64,000 nucleotides of DNA, taken from assembly GCA_032622095.1 (NCBI GenBank), contig CP136069.1:126561450-126625449 (forward strand), given 5' to 3'. Within the stretch, counting starts at the first letter, position 1, and every line of letters starts with the position of its first letter. Origin of the DNA: Siphonodentalium dalli (Eukaryota; Mollusca; Scaphopoda; Gadilida; Siphonodentaliidae). Below the pieces are notes generated by a model, which saw only the letters and a list, made by a program, of their open reading frames with translations, did no database searches and had not been told where the DNA came from. This document shows, piece by piece, positions 1 through 11,600 of this stretch. Both the position numbers and the translations under genes were made by a program.

Positions 1-313
1 TTCAGCGAGTGACCCCTTGTGGTTGTAGATAATGATCTTTGAAAATACAAGTCCGGATTTACGTTGTAAGACTGTTTTAAAATTTTGAAGGTCTCTATCA
101 TATCTCCACGGAATCTGCGAAACTTCACTGACATCAAATTGAGACGTATTAATCTTTGTTTATAATCCAGTTCTTTAAGTTGTGGGACCATTTTTGTAGC
201 ACGACGTTGTACACACTCTAGTGACACACACTGGTATTTATGGTGTGGGTGCCAAACAGTGTTACAGTACTCCAATACAGGTCTTACCATGGATATGTAT
301 AACTGTACATGTA
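1..313 (-). mobile_element. LINE (non-LTR retrotransposon) reverse-transcriptase C-terminal fragment
   Basis: Read on the minus strand, about 100 codons are open without a stop. They show the usual end of a CR1/L2-group reverse transcriptase: LYISMVRPVLEYCNTVWHP, then VQRRATKMVPQL, then YKQRLIRLNL and FRRFRGDMIETFKILK. In this family the segment follows the catalytic palm and forms the thumb. The fragment runs off the left edge, so its 3' end is not seen. The catalytic YXDD part should lie at higher coordinates but is absent, because the sequence just past 315 is a hAT element and the DNA beyond that does not continue the frame. It is therefore 5'-truncated, the normal fate of LINE copies. 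The superfamily call is from motif recall; the clade is uncertain. Confidence 0.8.
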
Positions 314-315
314 CT

Positions 316-1486
316 CAGGGATGTGGCTAGAGGGGGGGTGTGGGGGGTGTCTCACCCCCCCCCCCAGCAGAGAGCTATATTTTCAATAGTTGGAAATTTC
401 ATACCTGCCACAACGAAATTTCACACCAACAATAGGTTGAAAATGTTCTTGTAGTTTGATTATAATACAATTTATTGGGGGAATTTATTGTTTTTCGACC
501 AATATTTGCATATGTTCCTATTTTTGGTCAAATTTTTTTTACAGAAATGGTCATCAGTTGGAAATTTTCCAACCTTAGGGGGGTGACAGGTTGGAAATTT
601 CCATCACTTGGAAAGCTTGTGTCCTGGTCTCTCCCCCGTGGCCAGTCAAAAACTTCTAGTTAATTTAAGAAAACAATATTGTCATACAATTGGTCAACAT
701 TGTCATTGGAATTGTCATCAGTTGGAAAATTTCCAACCTAAGTGGGGGTGTAGGGTTTGAAATTTCCAACAGTAGGAAGGCTTGAGGCTAGTCTAGATGT
801 TAGGATTTTGCGATTTTCTTGTTCAGATTTCAAAATTTTCGCACACCGGGCCGAACCATGGTCGGCCCGGTGTGTCATTGCCCCATCCACATGGCCAATA
901 CAAAACTGCTAATTAGTTTAGCAAAACAATATTTTACTACATTTGGTCAAACTTGTAGACATAAATGGTCATCAGTTGAAGAATTTTCCAACCTGAGGGG
1001 GAGTATGAGGTTTGAAATTTCCAACACTAGGAAAGCTTCAGTTGAGGCCAGTCTAGATGCTAGGATTTGCGATTTTCTTGTATGGTTTTCAAAATTTTCT
1101 CACACCGGGCCGAACAACCATGGTCGGCCCGGTGTTTCCTGGTCTGTTGTCGGTAGCTGTGTGCATTTGTCTGGAATTAGATCACTAGTTGTTTTTTTGG
1201 GGGGCAATTTTCAGGTTAAAATATCTTAATGTTCTCATACTGGGAAAATAGAAGCATGGCTTATGAATATATAGGAAATTAGGCCTGAGCATGAGGTACA
1301 AGGGGGGGGGTGCAAATGGAATTATGCAAAAAGTTGTGTTGGTACGATTCCAACTCAAGGGGGGGGGGGGGGGGGTGCAAATGCAAAAAGTTGTGTTGGT
1401 GTGATTCCGACTCAAGGGGGGGGGGTGCAGTTGGAAATTCCCAAGGTGGACACCCCCCCAGCGGAGACCCTCTAGCCACATCCCTG
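316..1486. mobile_element. Nonautonomous hAT-like transposon, 1171 bp, with 8-bp target duplication
   Basis: The ends are perfect 19-bp inverted repeats, CAGGGATGTGGCTAGAGGG at 316-334 and its complement at 1468-1486. They are flanked by identical 8-bp direct repeats CATGTACT at 308-315 and 1487-1494, the target-duplication length of the hAT superfamily. No transposase frame is visible. The interior holds repeats of a TTGGAAATTTCC-like phrase, homopolymer G and C runs near both ends, and two copies of a palindrome (842-874 and about 1102-1135). It sits at the truncation point of the LINE fragment at 1-313. Perfect ends and target repeats suggest a fairly recent insertion. Confidence 0.85.
842..874. 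repeat. 33-bp palindrome inside the hAT element (copy 1)
   Basis: CACACCGGGCCGA is followed by a short spacer containing ACCATGG and then the exact complement TCGGCCCGGTGTG. The arms are GC-rich in an AT-rich element. A second copy, with two or three extra bases in the loop, lies at about 1102-1135. The two copies show that a roughly 260-bp stretch of the element is internally duplicated. Confidence 0.8.
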
Positions 1487-1684
1487 CATGTACTACTGTC
1501 TAATATCTTCCAACAACAAGTACCTGGTAATTTGTTTCTTTTTGTTTTCATATCTCCTATATATGTGACTAATGTTTTTGTCCCCACCTACATACGATAA
1601 GGTAACTAAACGGTAATTGTATTCAAATGTGCAATGCATCGATAAATCCACGATATATTTATGTCCTTGTACAATGGGTTGAGA

Positions 1685-2125
1685 CAGGGACGTGACGACA
1701 GGGGTGTCTTAACCCCCCCCCCCCAACTTTGGTCAAATGTTCAACATTTGGAAATTTGATATACCTGACAAAACATTTGTTGGAAATTTCACACAAACAA
1801 TAGGTTGAAATTGTTTTCGTAGTTTGATTTTCGAACAATTTATTAGTGGATAATTTGTAGTTTTTAGACCAACATTTGCATATTTCCCTATTTTTGGTAA
1901 CAAAATTTGGACTGAAATGGCTGTCAGAAACAGTTGGAAATTGTTGAAGCTTGGGGGGGGGTGTCAGGTCTCAAAATTTCCAACAATTGGAAAGCTTGAT
2001 GCCAGCCAAGGGGGAGGTGGATTTACGCGCAAACTTGTGAATTTGATATGGTTCGAGATGTGTAGTTAGAAATTCGAAGGTGGACACCCTTCCTAACGCG
2101 CAGACCATCTATAGCCACATCCCTG
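1685..2125. mobile_element. Related hAT-like element, degraded left end
   Basis: It starts CAGGGACGTG and ends TATAGCCACATCCCTG, matching the termini of the element at 316-1486. The interior repeats the same TTGGAAATTTC phrases and the oligo-C and oligo-G runs. A likely target duplication, CAATGGG, is found at 1672-1678 and 2126-2132, but five extra bases separate the left copy from the CAGGG terminus. The left end is therefore altered, or the duplication is chance. Confidence 0.65.
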
Positions 2126-2133
2126 CAATGGGC

Positions 2134-3154
2134 GTCTTTTGCACCATCTACTCACTCTATTAATCACAACCTGTCATTAATGCAGTGAACAAAGTTGTTA
2201 GTGAAAAAAAATCGGCCTTCCGTATTTATCTAAATGCTAGAAGCCGCCTCGAGAATTTGAACACAAATCCTGGGTTAAAATGACAACTTTATCAATAATA
2301 TTTGCCCATGAAATCTTTCAATAAATAGGTTAACGCATAGCTGACTGGAATTTCATGGAATTCATGGACCCTTGAGTGAGAAAATCGTAATGAAAGGCTA
2401 CCGGTCAATGGGGCAAATCTACCCGTTTCAATTCGCTATCGCTTTATGTGCTGCATTGAAAGTACCCAAGTGACCGTGACGATGTTCACAGATTTACCCG
2501 TACCCGTTCCCGTCGAACGGGTATCGCAAACTCGCTATTATCAAAAGAAGTGATTTTATGAATATTATTATTATTTTTTTTTTTTTTATATATAAAATAA
2601 TAATTATATTTAAAGTCAGACGTACAGACCAGTCAATATGAGTTTCTATCACTTGAAAATAATTTTCTTTAATTGTTCTCTCTGAATAGGGACAGAAAAT
2701 GTGGCTATTTTAGATACATCTAAAATTGTATAATTAATATGAATTGAAACTACCCCAATTCTAAATTAAAGTGAGAGAATAGTTGCTTAACTAATTCAAG
2801 TAATGAATTTGTCTCACTGTACTTGCTAGTTCTCTGCATCCCCTAAAATATTCTTAGAACCAGATAATGCCTATACATAAAATTAAATCACTGCCTTATG
2901 CAATCATTGAGTCTGCATGACGATCCCCTGGGGCAATTTAAAGTTGTTAAGTTGGGGGAACTGGCCCATAAGCTTGGAATTTGATACTTCTTAAACTATG
3001 TAACAGATGTGTGGCCCAGTGTTGACTCTTTGTTTGACCAGTTTGTCTCTCACTGATGAATGATGTACATGTTTATGCAGCTTTATACTCAGATTTTGTT
3101 CTAAAAAGCAATGTGAAAAGAGATCATTTTTCTGTGTTTTTGATGGATTAATTT
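2134..3154. other. Intergenic DNA, no gene seen
   Basis: No coding frame with splice signals or family motif was found. There is a T/TA-rich tract around 2566-2612 and a small inverted repeat (ACCCGT...ACGGGT) near 2500-2525. The stretch just before 3155 may be the 5' flank or an intron of the candidate gene. Confidence 0.4.
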
Positions 3155-5223
3155 ATGAAGTCTCACAGAATCCACAGCACCTGGATGGCCGGGGAAACCA
3201 TTATTTGTGTCTCTGGTAAGTACTTTCATAATTCAAATTAATTTATGTTGCTTATATCCTCATGAAACTTCAAAATATGATATTTTAATAGAGAGAATGT
3301 ACAGTACAATTAATATTGGCATGATCATCTTTCATGCAGTCACACACAAAGGCAATATTAAATCTTAGCTACAGGGATCGAACCATTACAAGCTAGATAG
3401 GCCCTCCACAATTCAACTACTCTCTCACAGATTTTTGGATTCCCTTTAAACCATGCACAACCCTGTATAAATGGGATTTAATATATCAATCTCATAAGGA
3501 TAAACCAATTTGAATAAAAACAAATGACTCACATATCCAGGGTTTAAATCTACATATTAATATATTGAAGGGGTGGAATCAGGGGAGGGGTCAATTGTAT
3601 TATAAAGTAGCCCCTGCATTGGGGAAATGCTGATGCCACCCCTGATATATTGCAATATTTAAATGAAACTTACTATGGGTGTATATATATATGCATGATG
3701 CCCATGCATGCAAATTAACTTTGAAGTGCTAATTAAATTTCTACCTACAATTTTTACTCGACCAACATAATTCAATGTACGCATGGCTGAAGTATATATT
3801 TTTCTTCTATGGTCCCAAGAGCAAAATGAAATAAAAATATGGCTTGAATAACACCAGCATAGCTTTAACTATGACTTATTCTATTTCAATTTCAGAGATC
3901 ACAATTTCTTTTTTAAAGAAACATGCAGTCACAGAAGATTTGAAAAGAAACTGCAGGACTACAGTAAGGAAATCTACTTGAAATGTACCAGTGCAAGGAG
4001 TCAAAACAATCTCTCTGTCAAAGTAAAGATAGCAATATTAGAAGGGTAATTAAGCTTTATACTTTAAATGCAGTACAATTAATACCTTATCAGGTCCCCT
4101 CAATATAGAATTTCCATTGTGCTAAACATTTATCTGTCGTTTATATGCTTTGTTGAATGGGATTTCTACTTATTATGAATATGAACTCCATATTAAATTT
4201 TGGGTATTACCAAAAAAATTAACTTAACAGCAGAATTGATGAGTTATAAATTTTCTCAGCAGATAATATTTCATGGTTTGACAATACACATATATTCTAT
4301 AAGTTGGCTGTAGTGCACCTAATAAGAAGAACATATGCACTATGTTTGACTTTGGAAACAGATACATGTATATGCTCAGCCTGTAACCATGTACAGATAT
4401 TCTGCATTGTATGAATGTAGCTTCAGTACCAATTATTGGATTGTAATGTCCTTTGGTACTACTATGACAATAATATACCAGCATGGGACGAAGGATATCC
4501 ACATACAAACTATTTCATCCATTAATTAACATCCATTCAAACTTTCAGCACTGCACCCTTTCCAAACTGCATATCAGGAAATATGTCATGCTATGCATTA
4601 CAGTTGTAATAAATAAGCCAATCACGAAATTGATCAATAATCAGGTGATACATGTACGAAGCCTTTAAATAGTTATCATTATATTAATTCTTCAATATTC
4701 AGAATTCATAATTTCGGTCTCCAAAAAAGAGATGTGGGACATCATGAAGGAGACTGACGTTAATGCTAAAATATGCTCAAAGTGTACAAATGAAAGAAGT
4801 CGGATGAAGATTTCGTATGATAAGGTCAAGACTAATGAAGGGTAAGTTATACTTGTTTCATATGGATGTCATACTGTCCAGCATGTATGATATCATACCT
4901 TGTTCATGTGTCATAAGAATGTGCAACATTGTTTGGTACATTGTGTAAGTATATATATTAATGCCAAGTTTATGACCGCACAGCTAGACAAATAATTTTG
5001 TGTAAAGTAACTCCATCAGAAGACCTGCAGGTGATTGTGCCTGATCGCAAGGGATTCCTTGAAAATTAGTTTGTCAAATACAACAGTGGGGGACCATTTT
5101 GCATAAAACAAAGAAAGCAGAGTAAAGTTGCTTAATTGTGTTAAATTGAAGGAAATTTCATCAATGATTCTTGGAAATCTTAATTTTTTCTTTTATGTTT
5201 TCAGAAATGAATCACCAAAGTAA
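3155..5223 (+). CDS. Candidate small four-exon gene of unknown function (3155-3215, 3898-4045 and/or 4703-4841, 5205-5223)
   Basis: The family is not recognised. Exon 1 opens with ATG at 3155 (an in-frame TAA lies two codons upstream) and ends at a consensus donor, GTAAG, at 3216. Exons 2 and 3 each follow a pyrimidine-rich tract and AG, end in GAAGG before GT, and leave the same phase. Exon 4 follows a strong T-rich tract and adds NESPK and a TAA at 5221-5223; AATAAA follows at 5480. Exon 1 joined to exon 3 and exon 4 is open throughout. Exon 1 joined to exon 2 is open only if the second AG (3896-3897) is the acceptor. Exon 2 joined directly to exon 3 shifts frame. The two exons look like duplicates: both carry a KCT..RS motif followed by basic residues. 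Exon 1 could instead be an internal exon of a longer gene. The model rests only on splice logic and frame. Confidence 0.4.
3898..4045 (+). CDS. Candidate exon 2, duplicate-like of exon 3
   Basis: The acceptor may be the AG at 3894-3895 or the one at 3896-3897; only the second keeps the frame open, giving about 49 codons that end in ILEG. Its second half, with KCTSARSQNN, aligns with KCTNERSRMK of exon 3. Its first half resembles exon 3 better in the other frame (EITISFLKKH against EFIISVSKKE). A one-base shift inside a duplicated exon would explain this. Exon 2 may be decaying or an alternative exon. Confidence 0.35.
4703..4841 (+). CDS. Candidate exon 3 with KCTNERS motif
   Basis: The exon follows a pyrimidine-rich tract ending in CAG at 4700-4702 and ends at the donor GTAAGT at 4842. 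The frame carries ISVSKKEMWDIMKETDV and then two cysteines in KICSKCTNERS. It joins exon 1 and exon 4 in phase. No domain is recognised. Confidence 0.4.
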
Positions 5224-5479
5224 AGAAAAGAACTCGATCAGGATAGAATGTTATATATTAATTACTGTTTTGTTATAGCCTGAATTTCCTCTGGCGTTCA
5301 CATGTTATTGTGACCGAGTGAAAGAGAGTTAAAAAACTTCAAAACCCTGGTATATATGTTTAACTCAATCTTTTATAGCACACCACCAGGTTTTGATGAA
5401 TTGCACACTGTCCTTCACCCAGTAATATAGCATATGAAGATGAGAGGAAAATCAGGCTAAGATCATTTGATTATATTTG

Positions 5480-5485
5480 AATAAA
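5480..5485 (+). terminator. Possible polyadenylation signal AATAAA for the 3155-5223 gene model
   Basis: AATAAA occurs about 257 bases past the TAA of the candidate last exon. This hexamer is common by chance in AT-rich DNA, so it only mildly supports the model. Confidence 0.3.
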
Positions 5486-5624
5486 TTCTATTGATTCTGA
5501 AATTGGAGTGGCCTACAGTTCATAATTCCACCATGAGGAAGGAATATTTTGGGAGAATCAACAATCAGTGAATGAGTTAGTGAATCTTTAGGAAAAGAAT
5601 GTATTTAGGTACTGTAACATTTAA

Positions 5625-8600
5625 ATGAAAGTGTCAATGACACTGTAGCTCAACTTAGGTAGGAGAATAAATTAATGGTTGACAGTAAATGGAGGAATAG
5701 GAAAGGTGCTAATTGAAATGTCTAACCTGCGCCAAAGGTTTAGTGATGCAAAGAGTAAAATGTCAACATTCATGACAAAAAGATTTCATAAAGATTAGAC
5801 CAAAGGTACAACCTGTAGCCCGTGCCAAAGGATTTAGTCATGCAAAGAGTAAAATCCAAGATGGCTGCTGGCGGCCATGTTTTTTGGCCGAACGACTCCA
5901 AAATCACTCAGTGTTAACATCCATGACAAATTTAATAAAGATCAGACCAAAGGTATGACCTGTAGCCCACGCCAAACGATTTAGTCATGCAAAGAGTAAA
6001 ATGCTGGTGGCTATGTTTTTTGACCGAATGACCCCAAAACGACTCGTTCCCATCTACATGTCATTGTTATAATTCATGACAAATTTCATGATCATCTGAC
6101 CAAAGCTACGACCTGTAGCCCGCACCAAAGGATTTAGTCATGCAAAGAGTAAAATCCAAGATGGCTGCTGGCGGCCATGTTTTTTGACCGAATGACCCCA
6201 AAATCACTCGTTCCCATCTATATGTCAGTGTTAACATCCATGACAAATTTCATAAACTTCCGACCAACACAACGACCTGTAGCCCGCGCCAAAGGATTTA
6301 GTCATGCAAAGAGTAAAATCCAAGATGGCTGCTGGCGACCATGTTTTTTGGCCGAACGACCCCAAAATCACTCGTTCCCATCTACATGTCATTATTAACA
6401 TCAATGACAAATTTCATGATGATCAGACGAACAGTACGACCTGTAGCCCGTGCCAATGGATTGAATCTTGAAATCCAAGATGGCTGCCAGCGGCCATGTT
6501 TTTTGGCCGAATGACCCCAAAATGACTCGTTCCCATCTACATGTCAAGGTCAACATTCATGACAAATCTCATAAAGATCAGACCAAAGGTACGACCTGTA
6601 GCCCGCGCCAAAGGATTTAGTCATGCAAATAGTAAAATCCAAGATGGCTGCTGGCGGCCATGTTTTTTGGCCGAACGACCCCAAAATCACTCGTTCCCAT
6701 CTACATGTCATTGTTAACATCCATGACAAATTTCATGATGTTCCGATCAAAGCTACCACCTGTAGCCCGCGCCCAAGGATTTAGTCATGCAAAGAGTAAA
6801 ATCCAAGATGGCTGCTGGCGGCCATGTTTATTGGCCGAACGACCCCAAAATGACTCGTTCCCATCTACATGTCAATATTAACATCCATGACAAATTTAAT
6901 GATGATCAGACGAACAGTACGACCTGTAGCCCGCGCCAATGGATTGAATTTTGAAATCTAAGATGGCCACCAGCTGCCATGTTTTTTGGCCGAATGACCC
7001 CACAATGATTCGTTCCCATCTACATGTCAATGTCAACATTCATGACAAATTTCATAAAGATTAGACCAAAGGTACAACCTGTAGTCCGCGCCAAAGGATT
7101 TAGTCATGCAAAGAGTAAAATCCAAGATGGCTGCTGGCGGCCATGTTTTTTGGCCGAACGACACAAAAATCACTCGTTCCCATCTACATGTCATTATTAA
7201 CATCAATGACAAATTTCATGATGATCAGGCGAACAGTACGATCTGTAGCCCGCGCCAATGGATTGAATCTTGAAATCCAAGATGGCTGCCAGCGGCCATG
7301 TTTTTTGGCCGAATGACCCCAAAATGACTCGTTCCCATCTACATGTCAATGTCAACATTCATGACAAATTTCATAAAGATCAGACCAAAGGTACGACCTG
7401 TAGCCCGGGCCAAAGGATTTAGTCATGCAAAGAGCAAAATCCAAGATGGCTGCTGGCGGCCATGTTTTTTGGCCGAACGACTCCAAAATCACTCTTTATA
7501 ATCTACATGTCAGTGTTAACATCCATGACAAATTTAATAAAGATCAGACCAAAGGTATGACCTGTAGCCCACGCCAAACGATTTAGTCATGCAAAGAGTA
7601 AAATGCTGGTGGCTATGTTTTTTGACCGAATGACCCCAAAACGACTCGTTCCCATCTACATGTCATTGTTATAATTCATGACAAATTTCATGACCATCTG
7701 ACCAAAGCTACGACCTGTAGCCCGCACCAAAGGATTTAGTCATGCAAAGAGTAAAATCCAAGATGGCTGCTGGCGGCCATGTTTTTTGACCGAATGACCC
7801 CAAAATCACTCGTTCCCATCTATATGTCAGTGTTAACATCCATGACAAATTTCATAAACTTCCGACCAACACAACGACCTGTAGCCCGCGCCAAAGGATT
7901 TAGTCATGCAAAGAGTAAAATCCAAGATGGCTGCTGGCGACCATGTTTTTTGGCCGAACGACCCCAAAATCACTCGTTCCCATCTACATGTCATTATTAA
8001 CATCAATGACAAATTTCATGATGATCAGACGAACAGTACGACCTGTAGCCTGTGCCAATGGATTGAATCTTGAAATCCAAGATGGCTGCCAGCGGCCATG
8101 TTTTTTGGCCGAATGACCCCAAAATGACTCGTTCCCGTCTACATGTCAAGGTCAACATTCATGACAAATCTCATAAAGATCAGACCAAAGGTACGACCTG
8201 TAGCCCGCGCCAAAGGATTTAGTCATGCAAATAGTAAAATCCAAGATGGCTGCTGGCGGCCATGTTTTTTGGCCGAACGACCCCAAAATCACTCGTTCCC
8301 ATCTACATGTCATTGTAAACATCCATGACAAATTTCATGATGTTCCGATCAAAGCTACGACCTGTAGCCCGCGCCCAAGGATTTAGTCATGCAAAGAGTA
8401 AAATCCAAGATGGCTGCTGGCGGCCATGTTTATTGGCCGAACGACCCCAAAATGACTCGTTCCCATCTACATGTCAATATTAACATCCATGACAAATTTA
8501 ATGATGATCAGACGAACAGTACGACCTGTAGCCCGCGCCAATGGATTGAATTTTGAAATCTAAGATGGCCACCAGCGGCCATGTTTTTTGGCCGAATGAC

Positions 8601-11600
8601 CCCACAATGATTCGTTCCCATCTACATGTCAATGTCAACATTCATGACAAATTTCATAAAGATTAGACCAAAGGTACAACCTGTAGTCCGCGCCAAAGGA
8701 TTTAGTCATGCAAAGAGTCAAATCCAAGATGGCTGCTGGCGGCCATGTTTTTTGGCCGAACGACACAAAAATCTCTCGTTCCCATCTACATGTCATTATT
8801 AACATCAATGACAAATTTCATGATGATCAGGCGAACAGTACGATCTGTAGCCCGCGCCAATGGATTGAATCTTGAAATCCAAGATGGCTGCCAGCGGCCA
8901 TGTTTTTTGGCCGAATGACCCCAAAATGACTCGTTCCCATCTACATGTCAATGTCAACATTCATGACAAATTTCATAAAGATCAGACCAAAGGTACGACC
9001 TTTAGCCCGGGCCAAAGGATTTAGTCATGCAAAGAGCAAAATCCAAGATGGCTGCTGGCGGCCATGTTTTTCGGCCGAATGACCCCAAAATCACTCGTTC
9101 CCATCTACATGTCATTGTTAACATCCATGACAAATTTCATGATGTTCCGATCGAAGCTACGACCTGTAGCCTGCGCCAAAGGATTTAGTCATGCAAAGAG
9201 TAAAATCCAAGATGGCTGCTGGCAGCCATGTTTATTGGCCGAACAACCCCAAAATGGCTCGTTCCCATCTACATGTCAATATTAACATCCATGACAAATT
9301 TCATGATGATCAGACGAACAGTACGACATGTAGCCCGTGCCAATGGATTGAATTTTGAAATCTAAGATGGCCGCCAGCGGCCATGTTTTTTGACCGAATG
9401 ACCCCACAATGATTCATTCCCATCTAAATGTCAATGTCAACATTCATGACAAATTTCATGATGTTCCGATCAAAGCTACGACCTGTAGCCCGCGCCCAAG
9501 GATTTAGTCATGCAAAGAGTAAAATCCAAGATGGCTGCTGGCGGCCATGTTTATTGGCCGAACGACCCCAAAATGACTCGTTCCCATCTACATGTCAATA
9601 TTAACATCCATGACAAATTTAATGATGATCAGACGAACAGTACGACCTGTAGCCCGCGCCAATGGATTGAATTTTGAAATCTAAGATGGCCACCAGCTGC
9701 CATGTTTTTTGGCCGAATGACCCCACAATGATTCGTTCCCATCTACATGTCAATGTCAACATTCATGACAAATTTCATAAAGATTAGACCAAAGGTACAA
9801 CCTGTAGTCCGCGCCAAAGGATTTAGTCATGCAAAGAGTAAAATCCAAGATGGCTGCTGGCGGCCATGTTTTTTGGCCGAACGACACAAAAATCACTCGT
9901 TCCCATCTACATGTCATTATTAACATCAATGACAAATTTCATGATGATCAGGCGAACAGTACGATCTGTAGCCCGCGCCAATGGATTGAATCTTGAAATC
10001 CAAGATGGCTGCCAGCGGCCATGTTTTTTGGCCGAATGACCCCAAAATGACTCGTTCCCATCTACATGTCAATGTCAACATTCATGACAAATTTCATAAA
10101 GATCAGACCAAAGGTACGACCTGTAGCCCGGGCCAAAGGATTTAGTCATGCAAAGAGCAAAATCCAAGATGGCTGCTGGCGGCCATGTTTTTTGGCCGAA
10201 CGACTCCAAAATCACTCTTTATAATCTACATGTCAGTGTTAACATCCATGACAAATTTAATAAAGATCAGACCAAAGGTATGACCTGTAGCCCACGCCAA
10301 ACGATTTAGTCATGCAAAGAGTAAAATGCTGGTGGCTATGTTTTTTGACCGAATGACCCCAAAACGACTCGTTCCCATCTACATGTCATTGTTATAATTC
10401 ATGACAAATTTCATGACCATCTGACCAAAGCTACGACCTGTAGCCCGCACCAAAGGATTTAGTCATGCAAAGAGTAAAATCCAAGATGGCTGCTGGCGGC
10501 CATGTTTTTTGACCGAATGACCCCAAAATCACTCGTTCCCATCTATATGTCAGTGTTAACATCCATGACAAATTTCATAAACTTCCGACCAACACAACGA
10601 CCTGTAGCCCGCGCCAAAGGATTTAGTCATGCAAAGAGTAAAATCCAAGATGGCTGCTGGCGACCATGTTTTTTGGCCGAACGACCCCAAAATCACTCGT
10701 TCCCATCTACATGTCATTATTAACATCAATGACAAATTTCATGATGATCAGACGAACAGTACGACCTGTAGCCTGTGCCAATGGATTGAATCTTGAAATC
10801 CAAGATGGCTGCCAGCGGCCATGTTTTTTGGCCGAATGACCCCAAAATGACTCGTTCCCGTCTACATGTCAAGGTCAACATTCATGACAAATCTCATAAA
10901 GATCAGACCAAAGGTACGACCTGTAGCCCGCGCCAAAGGATTTAGTCATGCAAATAGTAAAATCCAAGATGGCTGCTGGCGGCCATGTTTTTTGGCCGAA
11001 CGACCCCAAAAACACTCGTTCCCATCTACATGTCATTGTAAACATCCATGACAAATTTCATGATGTTCCGATCAAAGCTACGACCTGTAGCCCGCGCCCA
11101 AGGATTTAGTCATGCAAAGAGTAAAATCCAAGATGGCTGCTGGCGGCCATGTTTATTGGCCGAACGACCCCAAAATGACTCGTTCCCATCTACATGTCAA
11201 TATTAACATCCATGACAAATTTAATGATGATCAGACGAACAGTACGACCTGTAGCCCGCGCCAATGGATTGAATTTTGAAATCTAAGATGGCCACCAGCG
11301 GCCATGTTTTTTGGCCGAATGACCCCACAATGATTCGTTCCCATCTACATGTCAATGTCAACATTCATGACAAATTTCATAAAGATTAGACCAAAGGTAC
11401 AACCTGTAGTCCGCGCCAAAGGATTTAGTCATGCAAAGAGTAAAATCCAAGATGGCTGCTGGCGGCCATGTTTTTTGGCCGAACGACACAAAAATCTCTC
11501 GTTCCCATCTACATGTCATTATTAACATCAATGACAAATTTCATGATGATCAGGCGAACAGTACGATCTGTAGCCCGCGCCAATGGATTGAATCTTGAAA

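Noticed and set aside
1487-1600. Continuation of the LINE reverse transcriptase beyond the hAT insertion
   Set aside because: The frame is not continuous and the residues do not resemble the expected palm or thumb region, so the LINE copy appears 5'-truncated here.
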